Origin: Eubacteriales Family XIII. Incertae Sedis bacterium
Lineage (GTDB): Bacteria; Bacillota; Clostridia; Peptostreptococcales; Anaerovoracaceae
Assembly (NCBI GenBank): GCA_031281765.1
Contig: JAITEX010000063.1
Span: 1-7,725, forward strand
Length of the DNA stretch: 7,725 nucleotides
Direction of reading: 5' to 3'
This document shows, in pieces, positions 5,204-7,725 of this stretch. Each line of letters begins with the position of its first letter. The first letter of the stretch is position 1. The notes below the pieces were generated by a model, which was not told the origin of the DNA, did not search any database, and was given only the letters and a program-made list of their open reading frames with translations. The translations under genes and the position numbers were made by a program.

Positions 5204-7345
5204 ATGAGCATTACCATTGCGCTTGCCGGAAATCCGAACAGCGGCAAGACTACCTTATTCAATGCGCTGACCGGCGCGAACCAATTCGTCGGCAACTGGC
5301 CCGGCGTGACGGTGGAGAAAAAAGAGGGAAAGCTGAAAGGGCACAAGGACGTCAAAATCATCGACCTGCCCGGCATCTACTCACTCTCCCCCTATACGCT
5401 TGAAGAGGTCGTCGCGCGGAATTATCTGATTGATGACCGCCCCGACGTGATACTGAATATCGTCGACGGGACGAACCTCGAACGCAATCTATTCCTGACC
5501 ACCCAGCTTACCGAAATGGGCATACCGGTGGTCGTCGCCGTCAATATGATGGACGTCGTCAAGAAAAACGAAGACAAGATAAACAGCGAACAGCTCGCGA
5601 AGGAACTCGGCTGCAAGGTCGTGGAGATTTCCGCGCTGAAGGGGCATGGCCTGCATGAAGTGGCCCATGCGGCGCTTGATGCGGCTACCGGGACAAAGAC
5701 CGTGCCGCAGCACAGCTTCTCCGGCGGCGTGGAGCATGCGCTCGCGCATATCGAGGAAGCCGTACTGCACGATTTCCCGGAGGAGCAACAGCGCTTCTTT
5801 GCCATCAAGCTGTTTGAGCGCGACAAGAAAATTATCGAAAAATTAAAGCTGACCGGCGAGCAGGTGGCCCATATAGAAGGGGACATCACGAGGAGCGAGG
5901 AGGAGTTTGACGACGATTCCGAGAGCATCATCACCGCCGAGAGGTATACCTATATCGATACCATTATACGGGACTGCGTGAAGATAAAGAACAAGGGCAG
6001 GCTGAGCGCCTCGGACAAAATAGACCGGGTCGTCACGAACCGCTGGCTCGCGCTGCCGATTTTCGCCCTCGTCATGTTCATCGTGTATTTCGTCTCGGTC
6101 ACCACGGTCGGGGCTATTGTGACGGACTGGACGAACGACGTACTCTTCGGCGAGATAGTCCCGCCGGCCATCGAGTCCGGCCTGAACGCGATAGGCTGCG
6201 CGGCGTGGCTGCAGAGCCTCATACTCGACGGCATCGTGGCCGGCGTCGGCGCGGTGCTCGGTTTCGTGCCGCAGATGCTGATACTCTTTATCTTCCTCGC
6301 CTTCCTCGAGGGCTGCGGCTATATGGCGCGTATCGCCTTTATCTTAGACCGGATATTCCGCCGCTTCGGGCTGTCGGGCAAGAGCTTTATCCCGATTCTG
6401 ATCGGGACGGGCTGCGGGGTGCCGGGCATCATGGCTTCGCGTACCATCGAAAGTGACCGCGACCGCAAGATGACCATTATAACGACGACGTTCATTCCGT
6501 GTTCGGCGAAGCTGCCCATTATCGCGCTGATTTCCGGGGCCCTGCTCCACGGCGCCTGGTGGGTCGCGCCGAGCGCGTACTTCATCGGCATCGCCGCGAT
6601 CATCTGCTCCGGTATTATACTGAAAAAGACGCGGCTGTTCTCGGGCGACGTCGCGCCCTTCGTCATGGAACTGCCCGCCTACCACTGGCCCACGGTCGGC
6701 AGCATCCTGCGCAGCATGTGGGAACGCGGCTGGTCCTTTATCAAGAAGGCCGGGACCATCATCCTGCTCGCGACGATTTTCGTCTGGTTCACCTCGAGCT
6801 ACGGGTGGGACGCGTCCGGTTTCGGGGCGGTCGATATGTCAGACAGCATACTCGCGCGCATCGGAAACGTGATAGCGCCGATATTCGACCCGCTCGGTTG
6901 GGGCAACTGGAAGGCGGCTGTCGCGGCCATTACGGGGCTTATCGCGAAGGAAAACGTCGTCGGCACCTTCGGTATCCTCTACGGGTTTGCCGAGGTAGCG
7001 GAGGACGGGGCGGAGGTCTGGAGCGCGCTTGCGGCGAGCTTCACGGCGCTGAGCGCGTTCTCCTTCCTGATTTTCAACCTGCTCTGCGCGCCGTGCTTCG
7101 CGGCCATGGGCGCCATTAAGCGGGAAATGAACAATATCAAATGGTTCTTTATCGCCATCGGCTACCAGTGCGTGTTTGCCTATCTTGCGGCGCTGTGCGT
7201 GTACCAGTTCGGTACGCTGTTCGGGGGCGGCGGTTTCGGCGTTGCGACGGTCTTCGCCTTCGTGATACTCGCAGGTTTCATCTACCTGCTGTTCCGCCCG
7301 GCCAAAAAGAAGAACCGCCTCGCGGAAGCCCGGGCGGCGGCATAG
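5204..7345 (+). CDS. feoB: Ferrous iron transport protein B (FeoB), GTP-dependent membrane transporter
   Basis: This is a full-length FeoB of 713 residues (usual range about 650-800) in the cytoplasmic membrane that imports Fe(II). The N-terminal G domain shows G1 GNPNSGKT (9-16), G2 Thr36 in GVTVEKK, G3 DLPG (54-57), G4 NMMD (114-117) and G5 SAL (143-145). A helical GDI-like linker follows (about 170-260, with an acidic stretch EEEFDDDSE at 232-240). The membrane core begins near 280, with hydrophobic segments including 283-305, 343-368, 455-472, 514-530, 615-635, 645-668 and 678-697. Gate 1 reads GTGCGVPG (401-408, Cys404) and continues to FIPCSAKLP (430-438, Cys433). Gate 2 has CAPCFAAMGAIKRE (628-641, Cys628 and Cys631). 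The first gate differs from the common GFGCNVPA form but keeps the Cys. The short basic tail lacks the Cys cluster, which is instead encoded by the next small gene. Confidence 0.98.
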   Translation: MSITIALAGNPNSGKTTLFNALTGANQFVGNWPGVTVEKKEGKLKGHKDVKIIDLPGIYSLSPYTLEEVVARNYLIDDRPDVILNIVDGTNLERNLFLTTQLTEMGIPVVVAVNMMDVVKKNEDKINSEQLAKELGCKVVEISALKGHGLHEVAHAALDAATGTKTVPQHSFSGGVEHALAHIEEAVLHDFPEEQQRFFAIKLFERDKKIIEKLKLTGEQVAHIEGDITRSEEEFDDDSESIITAERYTYIDTIIRDCVKIKNKGRLSASDKIDRVVTNRWLALPIFALVMFIVYFVSVTTVGAIVTDWTNDVLFGEIVPPAIESGLNAIGCAAWLQSLILDGIVAGVGAVLGFVPQMLILFIFLAFLEGCGYMARIAFILDRIFRRFGLSGKSFIPILIGTGCGVPGIMASRTIESDRDRKMTIITTTFIPCSAKLPIIALISGALLHGAWWVAPSAYFIGIAAIICSGIILKKTRLFSGDVAPFVMELPAYHWPTVGSILRSMWERGWSFIKKAGTIILLATIFVWFTSSYGWDASGFGAVDMSDSILARIGNVIAPIFDPLGWGNWKAAVAAITGLIAKENVVGTFGILYGFAEVAEDGAEVWSALAASFTALSAFSFLIFNLLCAPCFAAMGAIKREMNNIKWFFIAIGYQCVFAYLAALCVYQFGTLFGGGGFGVATVFAFVILAGFIYLLFRPAKKKNRLAEARAAA

Positions 7346-7360
7346 GGCAGGGCTGCCCTA
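7343..7360. repeat. Perfect palindrome overlapping the feoB stop codon
   Basis: TAGGGCAG (7343-7350) and CTGCCCTA (7353-7360) are exact reverse complements around GG. As RNA it would be a short stem with a 4-6 nt loop after opening of the inner pairs. No T run follows, so it is not a standard terminator. It lies at the start of the 93-bp feoB-to-small-gene gap. Confidence 0.6.
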
Positions 7361-7438
7361 CCGTTGTTTCGCCCGACCCCAAAAAGGCGCTGCCTTGAGA
7401 AACCCCGGGCGGCCCCGCAAAAGGAATAGGTACAAACC

Positions 7439-7615
7439 ATGTTTGATGCACTACGGGAAAACGCGGGAACGATAGTCGTAGGACTGATTCTCCTCGGCAT
7501 CGTCGCCGCAATAATCATAAAGCTCGCGCGCGACAAGCGGAAAGGCAAATGCGTTTCTTGTGACTGCGCGGGATGCTCCGGCGCAGAGGGCTGCAAGAAG
7601 TGGCAGGTCGACTGA
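7439..7615 (+). CDS. Small FeoB-associated Cys-rich membrane protein (58 aa)
   Basis: This short reading frame begins ATG at 7439 and ends TGA at 7613-7615. Its layout is a short N-terminus MFDALRENAG, one hydrophobic helix TIVVGLILLGIVAAIIIKL (11-29), a basic stop-transfer ARDKRKGK (30-37), and a cytoplasmic Cys cluster C38-x2-C41-x-C43-x2-C46-x5-C52. This matches the family of tiny single-pass proteins found directly after feoB in many Bacillota (annotated as FeoB-associated Cys-rich membrane protein, formerly the p12-like family). Inferred role: an Fe(II)-binding or redox partner on the inner face of FeoB, comparable in position to FeoC or the Cys-rich C-terminal tails of other FeoB proteins. 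Ribosome-site candidates are AAGGA (7421-7425, rather far) and AGG (7428-7430). It is probably co-transcribed with feoB. Confidence 0.88.
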   Translation: MFDALRENAGTIVVGLILLGIVAAIIIKLARDKRKGKCVSCDCAGCSGAEGCKKWQVD

Positions 7616-7685
7616 CCGGAAAACGCGGACTGCCGTTTCACCGGCCGCGAGCGACTCAATAAGCATTATCCACCCTATACATATA

Positions 7686-7715
7686 CGAGGGGTGCGGAAC
7701 TATCCGCACCCCTCG
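7686..7715. terminator. Perfect 13-bp hairpin, likely end of the feo operon
   Basis: CGAGGGGTGCGGA (7686-7698) pairs fully with TCCGCACCCCTCG (7703-7715) around a 4-nt loop, ACTA. It stands 70 bp after the small Cys-rich gene. The ten bases left in the window after it (CCTCCATCTC) are not a T tract, and the other side reads GTATATGTAT on the minus strand, only moderately T-rich. It is a strong hairpin; the terminator role is likely but not proven, and it could serve both directions. Confidence 0.68.
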
Positions 7716-7725
7716 CCTCCATCTC

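Noticed and set aside
5422..5934. 170-codon minus-strand open frame rich in Ser, opposite the FeoB G-domain region
   Set aside because: The Ser/Leu-rich low-complexity translation is a mirror of the FeoB codons; there is no start signal or family resemblance.
6499..7119. 206-codon open frame on the plus strand inside feoB
   Set aside because: It is an out-of-frame shadow of the FeoB membrane domain, very rich in Arg and without a ribosome site or motif.
7616..7644. Imperfect hairpin (CCGG...AAACG with CGTTT...CCGG) right after the small Cys-rich gene
   Set aside because: The stem is broken by a bulge and has no T tract. The perfect hairpin at 7686-7715 is a far better end signal.

Overview
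The window is ordinary bacterial DNA of fairly high G+C: dense, with every gene on the plus strand. Several things suggest a Bacillota-type gut or anaerobic bacterium: strong AGGAGG-type ribosome sites, a tRNA with encoded CCA, and a feoA-feoA-feoB cluster ending in a tiny Cys-rich membrane protein. Negativicutes or Clostridia are plausible, but the sequence alone does not settle the class. I see no mobile element, CRISPR array, phage gene or integration scar.

Region 1 (1-4380) is the 3' part of an ABC-import operon of the ribose/galactose (CUT2) type. It holds a substrate-binding protein whose 5' end lies outside the window, a hairpin, a first permease, a double-domain ATPase and a second, different permease. 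The three membrane-complex genes are joined by 4-bp ATGA stop/start overlaps, so they are probably translationally coupled. The binding protein is separated from them by a 13-bp hairpin, which would let it be made in excess. The substrate cannot be read from the sequence. The ATPase is strongly asymmetric: one composite ATP site is complete and the other is degenerate at every key position.

Region 2 (4381-4566) is a tRNA-Phe(GAA) gene with its own promoter and a strong intrinsic terminator. A perfect 9-bp inverted repeat surrounds the -10 region of its promoter and runs into the tRNA 5' end.

Region 3 (4567-7725) is a ferrous-iron uptake locus: two unlike feoA genes, feoB, and a 58-residue Cys-rich single-pass membrane protein of the FeoB-associated type. 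Three near-identical dyads (GTTAG-type half-sites facing each other) lie in the non-coding DNA. Two in tandem are in the feoA promoter region and one is between the second feoA and feoB. They look like binding sites for an iron- or manganese-responsive repressor, most likely of the DtxR/MntR family. The locus closes with a perfect 13-bp hairpin near the right edge.

I found no clearly new biological system. The most useful leads are the repeated operator with an internal site before feoB, the small Cys-rich gene, the one-sided degeneration of the ABC ATPase, and the inverted repeat at the tRNA promoter.
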